The notes under the pieces: model-generated | What the model was told of the DNA's origin: nothing | Seen by the model: the letters and a program-made list of their open reading frames with translations, nothing else | The model's database searches: none | Made by a program: the position numbers and the translations under genes | Shown here: one piece after another, positions 12,302 through 58,035 of the stretch | How the letters are laid out: the number at the start of each line of letters is the position of its first letter | How positions within the stretch are numbered: the stretch's first letter is position 1 | NCBI GenBank assembly: GCA_023974075.1 | Contig: CM043798.1 | Location: forward strand, 3,005,527 to 3,069,526 | DNA: 64,000 nt | From: Chaenocephalus aceratus | Taxonomy: Eukaryota; Chordata; Actinopteri; Perciformes; Channichthyidae | Direction: 5' to 3'

Positions 12302-12319
12302 CACACACACACACACACA

Positions 12320-12351
<32 letters not shown>

Positions 12352-12358
12352 CACACAC
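12302..12358. repeat. (CA)n/(GCAC)n microsatellite
   Basis: A CA run is followed by eight or so GCAC tetranucleotides and another short CA run. Confidence 0.95.
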
Positions 12359-14236
12359 GTATGCCTCACTCTACGGAAACAATGCCCTGTTTATTATCTA
12401 GTGTTTAACTATAGTGCTTACATCTCTAAATATTCTCATGAACTAAACGGGTGACTTCCTGTTTGGGAGTCCCCCGGATGTCTGCAGGGTAAACACATGC
12501 AACACTTTCATTTCACAAAGTCAAAGTCAGTACCTTTACATGTTTTAATTATTCAAATTGATCTATTGACACACAATAGATTATGACAACCAAGTGTACA
12601 AATGAAATAGAAATAGTCCCTATTGTCTGCCACTGATTGTGGAAGATCCATTAAAAAAATCAACTGAGAAAAGAATATTAATGAGCAACAAACTTCACAA
12701 TGAACAATCAGAACATTCAATATAACATGGAGTTTCTTTTACTAGACATCTTCACATTAGAAACGAGCAACTCAATGTGTGTTTTAGTACAAAACAGAGA
12801 ACTCTTTCACAGTTTCTTCAAAATCCTTCACATAAAATTGAAAGAGACGTTTTCTACCGAGTTATTCTCCTCTCTTTCTCATTTTTTTTTAAAAATTATC
12901 TTCTTTGTCGCCTTGAAAAGTTTGTCAGTAAAAGACACTGGCCATTGGCGGTCTGTGTGATTCCGCTTCATGTTGAGGAGAGGGTGAGACACTTCGTCCT
13001 GACTGCAGTGCTTGCCATGCTCTTATTTTGTGACAGAATCACCCGAGGTCATAAAAACACATAAGCACATTTCTAAGACTGACTTAGTGGCTGAAGTCCA
13101 GTATGTGCATGGGCACCAAGTCACACAACGACCTTATTCAGAAAGAGCGTAGCACATGTCCTGTTGTTCCTTCAGCTACTCTGATGCCATGCAAAGAAAT
13201 ACAAAATAAATATGCAAACATTCAACAGCAGAATGCAAACATAAAACATCTGATATACATACTATACTGTATGTGCAGTCAGCATACACTGGTTTATTCG
13301 TTTTTTTTGCTCATGGGTGAAGAGAAACAATGTGGAAAAAATATGATTTGAATGATTTAAAAGTCATGCTCTAAAAGGTTTTCTGCAGCAATGAGTCAAG
13401 TGACGAAGTAACACACCGAGTGAGTGGAGCCGACCTGAGAACCGACGAGTCGTGAGAAGGCGTGACGATGTTCCAGAAGAGGAAGCAAACACAAACAGCT
13501 TTACACCTTTTCTAATGTTCCTTTCTCTAAGAACCTCACTCTATTTTTAGAAAGCAAGACACGCTTCCTGACTGAGAGTGAAACAGTGAGAGCACTTTCA
13601 GTCGCATGAAGTGAAGAGTTACAAAGCTGCAGATCTTCTTGTAACTCTTTTAATGGTGCTGCAATTTTGGAGACATACCAATTAGTTGTTTTCGTATGCA
13701 GTCAAAAAATCTCACTGTGCAAAGACTGTGCAACTACTCGAGATGTTTCCGTGGACAGTAACCCGAGTTCAGCCTCCGAAATGTCATGGCTGTGTTCTGA
13801 ACAGTTACTGTAAAGTAGTTCATATCTCTCAATTTAAAACAGGCAGTTATCGTTTAAGCCATTTGTGCCCATGACTAACAGGAGCTCAAATGTGCTTCTG
13901 CACTGAAAACACTGAAAGGTTAACTTCAATAAATGTGTTACTGTAAACTAACCTAATACAGTTATGTCAAATCTGTTGACATAATACATTTCATTAAGGT
14001 CAACGTTTCAGTTTGTTCAGTGTATTAGAACATACGATAATAAAACGGAACAACACACATTTGTCATTAAACTCATATTCGTCCTCTGTAGCTGTGATGG
14101 TCAGTGTGAATAGGCTCCACGGAGTCTCTGATGGAAACACATTCATGGTCCTCTCAGCCACTCGGCATCGGAGCCGTCCGTGTTGGCTGGGATGAGTCTG
14201 AGAGGACGATGGATTCAAGTCTCTTCCTTTAGACCA
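12359..14236 (-). other. pknox2: Probable pknox2 3' UTR and downstream flank
   Basis: This lies directly downstream of the pknox2 stop on the minus strand. Minus-strand AATAAA hexamers occur near 13294-13289 and near 12393-12388; either could end the mRNA. A MITE copy sits at 13897-14028. No separate gene is recognised. Confidence 0.35.
13897..14028. repeat. Short MITE with CACTGAAAA / TTCAGTGTA ends
   Basis: It begins 'cactgaaaac' and ends 'tttgttcagtgtatta', with an inner 'cctaatacagttatgtcaaat'. Related copies occur at 21815-22775 (interrupted), 30770-30950 and 48604-48700. It lies in the likely pknox2 3' UTR. Confidence 0.55.
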
Positions 14237-48509
<34,273 letters not shown>

Positions 48510-48833
48510 CTGCGGAGAGACAGACAGACACACGTTATATGGAAATGTAAAATGTTGTCTTTGATCTTATTTCATATTTCTATATTATTGATTCTGTATT
48601 ATACACTGAAAAAACGGAGACGTTGAAATGTATTATGTCAACAGATTTCACATACAGTAACTGTATTAGGCTATTATAAATCAATGCTATTCATATTATT
48701 GCTTTAAACCAACCTGTGCATCAAGCACTGACCAAAGCTCCAAAATCTTAATTTCACTGTTTCAAGAGAACGTTATAAATGCATTGTTGGTGTTCTACTT
48801 TATCTCAGTTGGAGTTACCTACAGACAGTGGCG

Positions 48834-49258
48834 GCGTCAGGGTATGGCTGGGGTAGGCTACAGCCATACCATGAAATGGCTTAGCCCCACCTTAGCCCCA
48901 CCATGAAAAAGTATGTTAAAGTAAGCAAAATAAAGTCCGCTAACTCGCGCGGAGTAAATTGCACAGACAGCAGTTAGTAAGATTGATTTCAGTAGCCACT
49001 TGTCTGGAAATACCGAAGACCAGAAACGGTTTTGAAAACTTTTGTCACGTAGTGATCGTCTTCTCAATAGAACATCTTTGATAATGTCTTCTGGCCAATC
49101 AGAATCAAGATAACGGCGTGGTGTTGTTGCAGGAAGTCCCGACGGAGAATACTTTTGCTGCAGTACATCTCTATATACATCGATACAACATTATGAAATA
49201 AGACCCCACGGTTTGATGAGTGATAGGTGTGTGGGCTGTCTTTCATTTTGACACGCAG
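48834..49258 (+). repeat. Dispersed repeat copy (partner at 22066-22505)
   Basis: Begins cagtggcggcgtcagggtat and follows the 22-kb copy closely, with a small duplication ('ttagccccacc') near 48885. Confidence 0.65.
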
Positions 49259-52200
49259 AACAATGGGGGCTATCCACCCTTATCCACAATGTAAAGTCAT
49301 TCACACAGCCTCTTCCCTCTGTCACTACCCGATCTGTCCCCTGCCCGATCTGTACTGCACATGTGCGAGATGGTCGGCCATATTGGACAACTCCGGACGG
49401 CAACCCAAGTAGGACACTTGATACAGTGGCTTTTGGCAAAGCTGAACAATAAAACTCGAGAGAGATGAGTTATTGTTATTACAACGTGACTTCACTATTA
49501 TTTAACAACTCTTTTTATTAGGTTATTTTATTTGGGGTTAAGTACATTGTCAGAATAAGTGAGAAATGGATTTAACTTCTGTTAGACAGCTATGATACTG
49601 AATAAATATGTACTGTGAATGTATGCAAACATGTATGGCATATGGCTGTCTAACAGAAGTTAAACTGCTCCATCAGCAAATTGACAAATAACAACAACTT
49701 GGTCTGGTTTAACATTGTGGATTGGGACAAATATTTAATATAATAAGTACTTGCAATTAGTTAAGTATGTGAAATACGTAATGACATTTTACAAAAGTCA
49801 ACTGATTTCGGACTGTGACTTTTGGTTTCAGAGGAGACACATACAGCAGTCTCCTGGCTGAGAGTCCTGTGTTACGGTGACCCCCCCACCCTGACCTCCT
49901 CCCTACATCCACTCTGTCGTCCTAACTCACACTAATGTGAGTTACCTACTAATTAAGGTTAATTAGAACAGCCTGTTTAACACACTTTATGTCCTTTAAA
50001 AATAATATTTATGCTATGCACATGCAAAACTTTGTCCATGTTAATACCGTACATATGTAAACACGCATTGATAACATAGGTAAGAGTGAAGCCTTCTTTT
50101 GTGCATCTGTCATTCTTAAAATGAAGCACGAAGTTTAATCCGAAAACAAGAGTACGTTAAAGGGTCTTGAACACATTGTGATGTAATGTTATGTTGAATG
50201 TCTGTTTCTTGTCTCAATGTTTGCCTTGGTGATGCTGTAAATGGAGCTGCTGTGAAGCAACAACATGTTCAGACTTGAGCTGACAATAAAGTATCATCGT
50301 ATCGTATTGTAGTGAACTCTCAGTAGAGCAACTGAATAGAAAAACTCAAGTCATAAAAGTCCCCCCCTCACTGTACCGTTAATAGCATGGCAGCTCCGTG
50401 ACATTCCCTAAAGGACATGCTGAACATACGGACAAGGTTCAGCCAGATCTTAAAGTGGATAGGATATGGTCCAGTGACTGCGCTTCAGTGACACCTACAA
50501 TGTTACCATCTGCCTTACATAGGGAATGTCACTCTAAGATCTGCAGATACACAAGGCAGCGGCCCACACTGAGCTGTGTGGGTACATGCCAGATTATTGA
50601 GCATTTCCACTTGGAAGAAATCAAACCTAAACAGACTGCCTGGGAATAGATGCATTCTTTTGACGCAAAGACCTACATTTAACACTCAATGTTCTTATTA
50701 CATGCCGACTCTCTTTCTGCACTCTGCCTCTTCCATCCTCTCACACTCTGCCCTGTGTGTTACCTTTGACTTAAAGGAAAACTCAAAAGAAAATATGTTG
50801 CAGCCAAATGAATTATGATAAGGACTCTTGGCAGTGTATTATATAACCCCTGTAAGCTGCTTACTAGAGGCACATTTCATTATTTCCACAGCCAGTGGTG
50901 TTAGCAGTACCGGGGTATACTCATGCTACAAGGAAGCCCAGTTTCAAACTGAAGTTTTTAACATTTACAACAGCAAAAAAGCAGAAGGTTATTATTCCTA
51001 AAGATTTCAGGATTTCAAATACAAGACCTTGAAATACAAGTCCTTGTCAATGTCATAGAATGTGTTCAACAATAAATATCTCTGGGAAAAGAAAATGTTT
51101 GGGATGCGTTCGGTTACCAGTACTCATGGTTATTCATTTAATTGTACTATTTATATTATAATTCTATATATTGTCACAGAGATAAATAAACACAATGCTC
51201 AGTAGAGTGCTGCATGATTTTGTATGTTGGTACATTTATAGTTAGTGAGTTTGCACACCAGAGCTATCACAGTGAATCAAACTATTATTATAAAAGCTAA
51301 ATACTTTATGTATAATGTTATGTAGCTACTATGAGTATGTCTAGACTCTAGACTGCTTTGGGTAAATGTCCCTCCTGGATGAGTGTATGCAAAAACTATA
51401 ATTGAACTGTATCTGTGTGAATGTACATGAACCATGTGTTATGGTGGAGACTAAGTGCGATCCAAGGTGAAAGCACTGCATTCTCTTGGAGTGTAATATG
51501 AATACATAAATATACATTTGAGGTCATTTCAGACAATGACTTAAGTCTGCCTTGAATTACTATTCATTTGTAGTAGAAACTTGTGTTCATAATTCCTCAA
51601 GATGGTCTAATTGATAATCCGGTGTTTGTCTTGAAAGGATGATCTTTTTGTTTTATTATTTTTTAGATTGGTAATATCATGAGGTGAGTAGCTTATGTCT
51701 GATGTGTGTATGTGGCTAAACGTGTGTTCGACTGTGTGTGTGTGTGGACCCCAGGTAGAATAGCCGATGCTAGTGATAATGCTAATGAGAATCCTAAGCA
51801 AGATGAAAACATAAAACATAAAGATAAATACAGGTTAAATAAATTGAACAAAATGTATTTATATTATGACTGTTCTTATTTGTAGTTGTTGCTTAAAGAT
51901 AATATCACATGTTTCTCTCTGTTTTATGTCAAACTGTATCATTGTTGTGGACATGTAGATGTGTATGTGCAGAATGTGTGTTTTGTGAGTGTGTGTTGCA
52001 GTGACATGGAGGAAGACTGACCCCCCCCCCACTCAGGCTCTAACCCATGTCTCTCATTTGCAGACTTTAATAGTCGTCTATATTATACTCTAATCTGCCT
52101 GATCCCAATTTAATGCCGCTCCCCCAGCCAGACGTGGCAGGAATATTAAACAGAAATGGGGGGGGGTATCCAGGTGAGGGAGAGGAGGGCACTATAAGTG

Positions 52201-52664
52201 AGAGCAAACAGGGTGACTCTCAGCTCTGCATATGGAGTCTCACATTGTCATCACTACTAACTCAATACAGTTGGATCATCCATACACAGGAGGAATAACA
52301 CATGTCAGTCTCAACACAACAGCACTTTGTTTGAGCTGTGTGTTGCTTTATGAACATCACACAGACACACTGTCAAGGAGATGTGGCTCCGCAGGGCCTG
52401 ATACCCAGGGGGATTTTGGGTAGAGCTAGAGAGTACAGTACAGCTTTGTTGGAAGGTAAATGTATAACTGCCTGTGAATGGCAGACTTCAAAACACAAAT
52501 AGGTGAGGTGAAAATAAAACAAAAGGGACAGGTAAAGGTGAGCGCAGAATGTCTTACATTTTAAAGAAAAAGAAAATCTCCACAGGTGAAAAAGTTAGGA
52601 AATGAAATGAATAGAATATCCCTGTCTATCTTCAGAACGATCTGACTATTATGACTTTACTTAA
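49259..52664. other. Upstream pknox2 region, mostly unrecognised
   Basis: A LINE 3' end ('gacaataaagtatcatcgta') lies near 50280. Homopolymer runs occur at 52021-52030 (C) and 52148-52155 (G). A missing 5' exon of pknox2 could lie here, but none with a matching phase-2 end was recognised. Confidence 0.4.
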
Positions 52665-54204
52665 AGGGAACATATCATGCTATATTTGAACAATATATTG
52701 TAGGGCCATACCTATATAAAGTATATATATATAATATAGTTTTTTTTTCAAAATACCAAACAGATCCTGCATTTTAGCCATGCCTCATTTAGCTCTATTT
52801 GCTCTTTCCAGCCCTGTTTTTGCAGGGGGCTGATTCTGTGAGCTGCAGCTGACCACGCCCCCCTGCAGGAGAGGGGAGTGTGCTCTGAGATCAGCTGCTG
52901 GGCTCTCAGAAGAGGGGGAGAAAAAGAGATATCTGTCCTCCGTGTTTTATTCTTATAGAAGTAAGAAGAGTAGTAACGGGCAGAAACCCTCCTTTTTACG
53001 CAGCGGTCCAGACATAGACATCAAACGGCGACACATATTCAGTTGCCAGTTACTTTGGCATTAGGGCAGGGATATCTAGATACTTCCCAAGGTTTGACAT
53101 AATGAATTGTGCTACTTTTAAAGCAAGCAACGATGTTTTCAAATCTGTAATCAAAAATCTCCTCAAAAACACTATCGAAGCAGTTCCTGCCGTTGCTACG
53201 TTAGTTCAAACAGTAACAACGGACTTAAATCAATAAAATCAATTTTTTAAATCAATAAAATCATTTTCTAAATCCATAAAAGCATTTCAATTAATATTGG
53301 GAGTCATGTCGTTACTTTGTTGAGAATGTGGCCGTGTAATAAGCGGCATAATGTGCCTTCATGCCGATCTAGATCCCTCCGCTTCACGTCGGGCTCCTGA
53401 TCAGCTGTCGGTGTTCTTTTCCCCATAATGACCGGGTCGCTGCACATTATCCCTTACATATGATTATATAGAGTCATTCATTTGTTTTAAAGCAGGAGGC
53501 GCAAACGCTTGTCTCAGGGAGGGAGAAAAAGAGCCACAGCGGAGAATAAACAGAAGGGCAACCATGGCAACCATGCAAGGGAAGTCTTCTTCGCTGCTTT
53601 TGTGGCATACTACAGTGCCACTTACAGGCCTGGCATATGTACTGAAGTGGCTAATTTTTAAAAACAATACAATTTCAAAAGGCCACTGAGGCACCAGGTA
53701 TAGTGGATCTTACGCAGATCATGAGTTGGTAATGAGTCCATTGTCCAGACAAGGCATCAACGTTTTTGTGGTATTTATTAGCTTCACCTTGGCAAGAACA
53801 ATACAGCAAAAGGTGTTGAAATGTTTGCTGAAGTCAGCCCTGATACTGGTAAAAAACCATAGACCTTCCCGGTGCCCACTGACTGCTGCTGTGCCCTGAT
53901 TGACTTAAATAAACTCAGGTGTGTGCCCAAATTGACCCATCACCTTCAAAATAAAAGCATTTTAGCTGGAACACAACTTAACTTAAATAATATGGCTGTA
54001 AATTAATTAATTCTACAAAACAAAAAATAAATCTGTATCAGTCTGGATGAGATCCGTTCCACCCCCTTTTTTTTAGAGATTTAGGTATGGAGGAAAAGAG
54101 AGAGGGTTGTATTTTCTGACACTTGGTGAGTTCCCCGACACACCAGGGACACATATTCATGTATAAAAGACGTACAATAGTGCATTTTGCATGATAGGTC
54201 CCCT
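52665..54204. mobile_element. 1.54-kb DNA element with TTAA target duplication
   Basis: Ends AGGGAACATATCATGC and GCATGATAGGTCCCCT are imperfect inverted repeats. TTAA flanks both sides (52661-52664 and 54205-54208). This is the pattern of piggyBac- or Kolobok-type MITEs. No transposase is encoded. Confidence 0.8.
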
Positions 54205-54355
54205 TTAAGTATCTGCCAACACATAAATAACCGGAGCAAAGTATATCAGAGCTGCGTTCAGTCAGCACTGTGAGTGCAGACGCCGACGTGTCACACTTAT
54301 CATTATCGCATCATATATTCACTTATCTATGTCAGCTTCTTGAGCCCGATCTTGC

Positions 54356-54569
54356 CGTGCACTTACAGGGAGTCGTGCACTTACAGTGGAGTCGTGCACT
54401 TACAGGGAGTTGTGCACTTACAGTGGAGTCGTGCACTGACAGTGGAGTCGGGCACTTACAGTGGAGTCGTGCACTTACAGGGAGTCGGGCACTTACAGTG
54501 GAGTCGTGCACTTACAGGGAGTCGTGCACTTACAGTGGAGTCGTGCACTTACAGTGGAGTCGTGTACAG
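54356..54569. repeat. Minisatellite, 18-19 bp units (GTCGTGCACTTACAGTGGA)
   Basis: About eleven units, some one base shorter (GGGA in place of GTGGA), in tandem. The unit length alternates 18 and 19. Confidence 0.95.
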
Positions 54570-54602
54570 TGCTGCATACTGTATGCCGAATTGTTATTTA
54601 AA

Positions 54603-55095
54603 ACAACAGATTAATCAATCAATGTTTGTTTATATAGCCCAATATCACAAATGTTACATTTGTCTCAGTGGTCTTCACAGTTTGTACAGAATATCAGTAT
54701 GACAATACGACACCCTCTGTCCTTAGACCCTCTGTCCTCAGACCCTCTGTCCTTAGACCCTCTGTCCTCAGACCCTCTGTCCTTAGACCCTCTGTCCTCA
54801 GACCCTCTGTCCTCAGACCCTCTGTCCTTAGACCCTCACATCGTACAAGGAAACACTTCCAGAGAAAACCCACAGTTTAAAGGGAACATGGGAGAAACCT
54901 CAGGGAGAGCAACAGAGGAGGGATCCCTCTCCCAGGACGGACAGACGTGCAATAAATGCCGAAGAGATAATACATTTCACAGCATAGGTAGTCCAAATGT
55001 TTGGAAATGCATGTGTCTGTAATAAGAAGATGAATCCACGAGGATGTCAACAGTCCTGTGGGAGCCATCAGGGAAGTAGTATGATGAGTCAGGCA
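54603..55095 (-). mobile_element. 3' end of a non-LTR element, minus-strand copy
   Basis: Complement of 32680-33080: it begins 'ttaatcaatcaatgtttgtt' and contains 'atagcccaatatcacaaatg' and 'aacatgggagaaacctcagg'. An internal 14-bp motif has expanded into a tandem array (54711-54836). Confidence 0.75.
54711..54836. repeat. Minisatellite, 14-bp unit (GACCCTCTGTCCTTA/CA)
   Basis: About nine units inside a LINE tail. The copy at 32680-33080 has a single unit at this point (near 32930), so the array arose after insertion. Confidence 0.9.
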
Positions 55096-55132
55096 GGACC
55101 GCAGAGACAGGTTCAGCCACGACTCGAAGTCC

Positions 55133-55420
55133 AGGACTCAGGATCCAGGATCCAGGATCCAGGATCTAGGATCCAGGATCCAGGACTCACGATCCAGGAT
55201 CTAGGATCCAGGATCCAGGACTCACGATCCAGGATCTAGGATTCAGGATGCAGGACTCAGGATGCAGGATCCAGGATCCAGGACCCAGGACTCAGGATGC
55301 AGGACTCAGGACTCAGGATGCAGGATCCAGGACTACAGTAACAGGCACAGCCACGACTCAGGATCCAGGGCTCGCATTCCAGGACTCAGGACCACAGCAA
55401 CACGATCAGCCACGACTCAG
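55133..55420. repeat. Minisatellite of AGGATCCAGG / AGGACTCAGG units
   Basis: Imperfect 7-14 bp units rich in GGATCC. It makes Asp/Gln/Ser/Gly-rich open frames that are not genes. Confidence 0.9.
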
Positions 55421-55619
55421 GATCGTTAACGAAACACTAAAATGTAATTAAGGTCAGATCCACTCGTGTCATAGTGGCAGTGATATTATAAACCTGTTAA
55501 TTTACACGCAGCTGCAACTATGTTGCCTTTATCATGGATTTTGTGTTTAAGTCATGGATGTTTAAAGTTGAACTTAAATTAAATTATTTAATTTTCTAAC
55601 ATAATAGTTTACTCTTAAT

Positions 55620-56828
55620 TAGGGGTGTAACGGTACACGTACCCGTACCGAAATTATTCGGTACGGGCCCTTCGGTTCGGTACACGTGTGTACCGAAGTG
55701 TACCGAACGAATATAACGTTAAACGTAAACAATTGAGAACGTGAACAACTTCTTGGAAGTAATCTCAGGTGCTGCGTTGCAGCATTCAGAGTAATTTGCT
55801 CCCATTGTGTTCAACGCGTCATAGAGCGAGCAAGTCATTTCATTGGACAAGCTGAGGGATGCGTTCAAATGTAGTCAGTAATTTGAGGAACTGTCGAACG
55901 CAGATAAAGTTGAGCTCGAAAATCCTCCAGCATCATTGAAGTCTCCGGTTTGGGAACATTTTGGTTTCGCAGTTACGTACAAGGATGACGGACAAAGACA
56001 GGTGGACCGAACCAAAGCTGTTTGTCGGCATTGTTCAACTAAAATTCGTTACGCGGCTGGCAATACATCAAACTAGCACACTCATTTGAAAAGGCATCAC
56101 CCGAACGTGAATATCACCGGTACCAAAAGACTGAAGTGCAAACCCAACTCCCACTAGCATTTAAGCCTCCACCACTCGCAAAAACATCAGACCGAGCCAA
56201 AGCTATTACAAACGCCAAATATCCTTATGTTGCCATGTTAGCAAAGCGCTACCTGGCTGTATCTGCTACCTCTGTCCCTAGCGAGAGGGTGTTCTCCACA
56301 GCAGGAGACATTGCTAGTGCCAGCAGATCTGCCCTTTCGGCAAGCAATGTGGACAAGTTCATCTTTCTTTAAAAAAAAACATGAAAATACAATGACAAGC
56401 AAGTCATAATGTCAAACTGGCTGCTTAGGTGCTAGTATAGTACAATTCAAATACAGATTATTTCAGTTCATCGAAAAGCTGCACCTTAATGTTTATTTTA
56501 TTATATTTTATATTTATTTGAGTGAATATTCATAGTTTAATAATAATTAAAAACCCAAAACTAATAGTTTATGTTTTGTGAGTACTAGTACAGTAAAGTT
56601 CAAATACAGATTATTTCAGTTCATCGAAATGCTGCACCTTAATGTTTATTTTATTATATTTTGTATTTATTTGAGTGAATACATTATTCAGTTTAATAAT
56701 AATAATAAAAAAAATGTTATGTTTTTTGATAATTATTTCTGCTGTACCGAAAACGTACCGAACTGAACCGTGACCTAAAAACCGAGGTACGTACCGAACC
56801 GAAATGTTTGTGAATCGTTACACCCCTA
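55620..56828. mobile_element. Internally deleted hAT element with exact 8-bp duplication
   Basis: Ends TAGGGGTGTAACG and CGTTACACCCCTA are perfect inverted repeats and continue with CGGTAC-rich subterminal motifs. The target duplication CTCTTAAT lies at 55612-55619 and 56829-56836. Remnants of the transposase start (BED finger) and end (dimerisation domain) are left. A segment at about 56405-56560 is repeated at 56583-56740. Confidence 0.9.
55942..56372 (+). pseudogene. hAT transposase remnant (BED finger and C-terminal domain)
   Basis: From 55942 the frame reads SPVWEHFGFAVTYKDDGQ, then VCRHCSTKIRYAAGNTSN, a TAG stop at 56074-56076, then HTHLKRHHP: a C-x2-C...H...H BED finger. The rest is joined, out of frame, to a C-terminal piece (56136-56372) with VSATSVPSERVFSTAGDIAS and ALSASNVDKFIFL, the hAT dimerisation motif. 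The catalytic middle is gone, so it cannot make transposase. Confidence 0.8.
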
Positions 56829-56836
56829 CTCTTAAT

Positions 56837-57346
56837 TAAGAGTATGACGCTGCGCTGTCAGCACGCTTCTCCATGTTTGTGATTGGTCAAATGTTGCTAA
56901 CCCCACCCCTTTCATGTGAACGCGCTCTCAGCCAGACAGAGAAACCCAGGTTGATTTACCAAGTTGATGACCAGCGTCGTAGGACCGCTTAGTGAGATCT
57001 CGTTTGTTAGGGTTAGTTAAGATAACTCAGATATATCCAGGGTCTGTTGAACTGGCTTCGTCTAAAGGGCACAGGTTCCGTTGTTTTTAGCGCATCTTGC
57101 AGCATTTTGTTTATGGAGCACTTTTTATAAACGCTGCACATGTTTCCTCAAGTTGGTGAATGTTTTCTAAATGCTGCATGTGTTGTCCAGCTGGTGAAGG
57201 TTTTTTCTTCATTTGTATGTGTTTTTGAGCATTTGTGTTTTTATATTTGCATCGTTTCTTGAGCTGCATGGCATTTCTCCTATGGAAGTGATTTGGGCCG
57301 TGTAACGCATTGGCACTTTTTGGCCCCCGTACAAAGGGACATTGCA
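56837..57346. other. Spacer between two elements
   Basis: Ordinary sequence without coding motifs. It includes the duplicated-looking words 'gcatcttgcagcattttg' and 'aaacgctgcacatg'. Confidence 0.35.
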
Positions 57347-57370
57347 GTTCTCATTCATAACACTCCGTTC

Positions 57371-57538
57371 GATGTCTCACTATGGGATGCGCCTCAACGC
57401 GTATGCAAACAGAAGCATCAATCTCATTACACCAATCCTGATTGGCTGGTGATCTTGACGTCAACGTCAGGGAATCCACCCACCCTTTAAGTAGCTTGCG
57501 CTACGACGCAGCGTCATTCAAACACCTCTTCTCGCTTC
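57371..57538 (+). repeat. DIRS left inverted terminal repeat
   Basis: Begins gatgtctcactatgggatgc and ends in ctcttctcgcttc. It is complementary to 62727-62899 with few differences and one 4-5 base insertion in the right copy. Confidence 0.92.
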
Positions 57539-57660
57539 AGAGCACATCTCGTTTTATCAGTAGCCGGGCTAGCTTAACGGTCCACAGACTGAACCCAAGC
57601 TAATATTCGGTCGACGGGCGCTTGCCGGTTACTTTTTTGCTTTGCAAGAAGATTGAGCAA

Positions 57661-58035
57661 TATTAACACACCAGTTAATATTGGAATCTGCCTCGCCGTT
57701 CTTTCTGTCGAAATAACGGTAAGGTTTGATTTTTTTCTTCAAGCTAGTAACATACCTGTTGCTAGTTTGTTCTTCCCTCCACACCGACACCACGGTAAAG
57801 AAGACGTTCTCTTTTCTCTCTCATACCAGAGGAGACAGAGATAAAAAAGGTATTAACACACCAGTTGATATTCTTTAAAGAATAAAATCTACACCGTCGC
57901 CTTTTTTCCTTTCGGATTAATGCAAGGTTAGATTTTTTCTCAGTAACGTACCTGTTACTAGCGTGTCCACTCCACGCCGACACCCCGGCGATCGAAGATG
58001 GACCCTTCTCTCCCTCACACCAGAGGAGTCAGGGA
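57661..58035 (+). repeat. Two-unit tandem duplication in the DIRS leader
   Basis: Unit 1 (57661-57850) and unit 2 (57851 to about 58035) both start tattaacacaccagtt and share 'taacatacctgttgctag'-like and 'taccagaggag'-like words in order. The gag ATG (57998-58000) is in unit 2; the equivalent position in unit 1 is ACG (57804-57806). Confidence 0.75.

Noticed and set aside
54270..55451. Repetitive frames of about 70-140 codons resembling repeat proteins
   Set aside because: They arise from three minisatellites; unit lengths not divisible by three change frame repeatedly.
49259..57346. Search for the missing 5' pknox2 exon
   Set aside because: I found no minus-strand stretch encoding the expected DKRAVYR-type end with a phase-2 donor, so no exon is reported; it may lie beyond the window.
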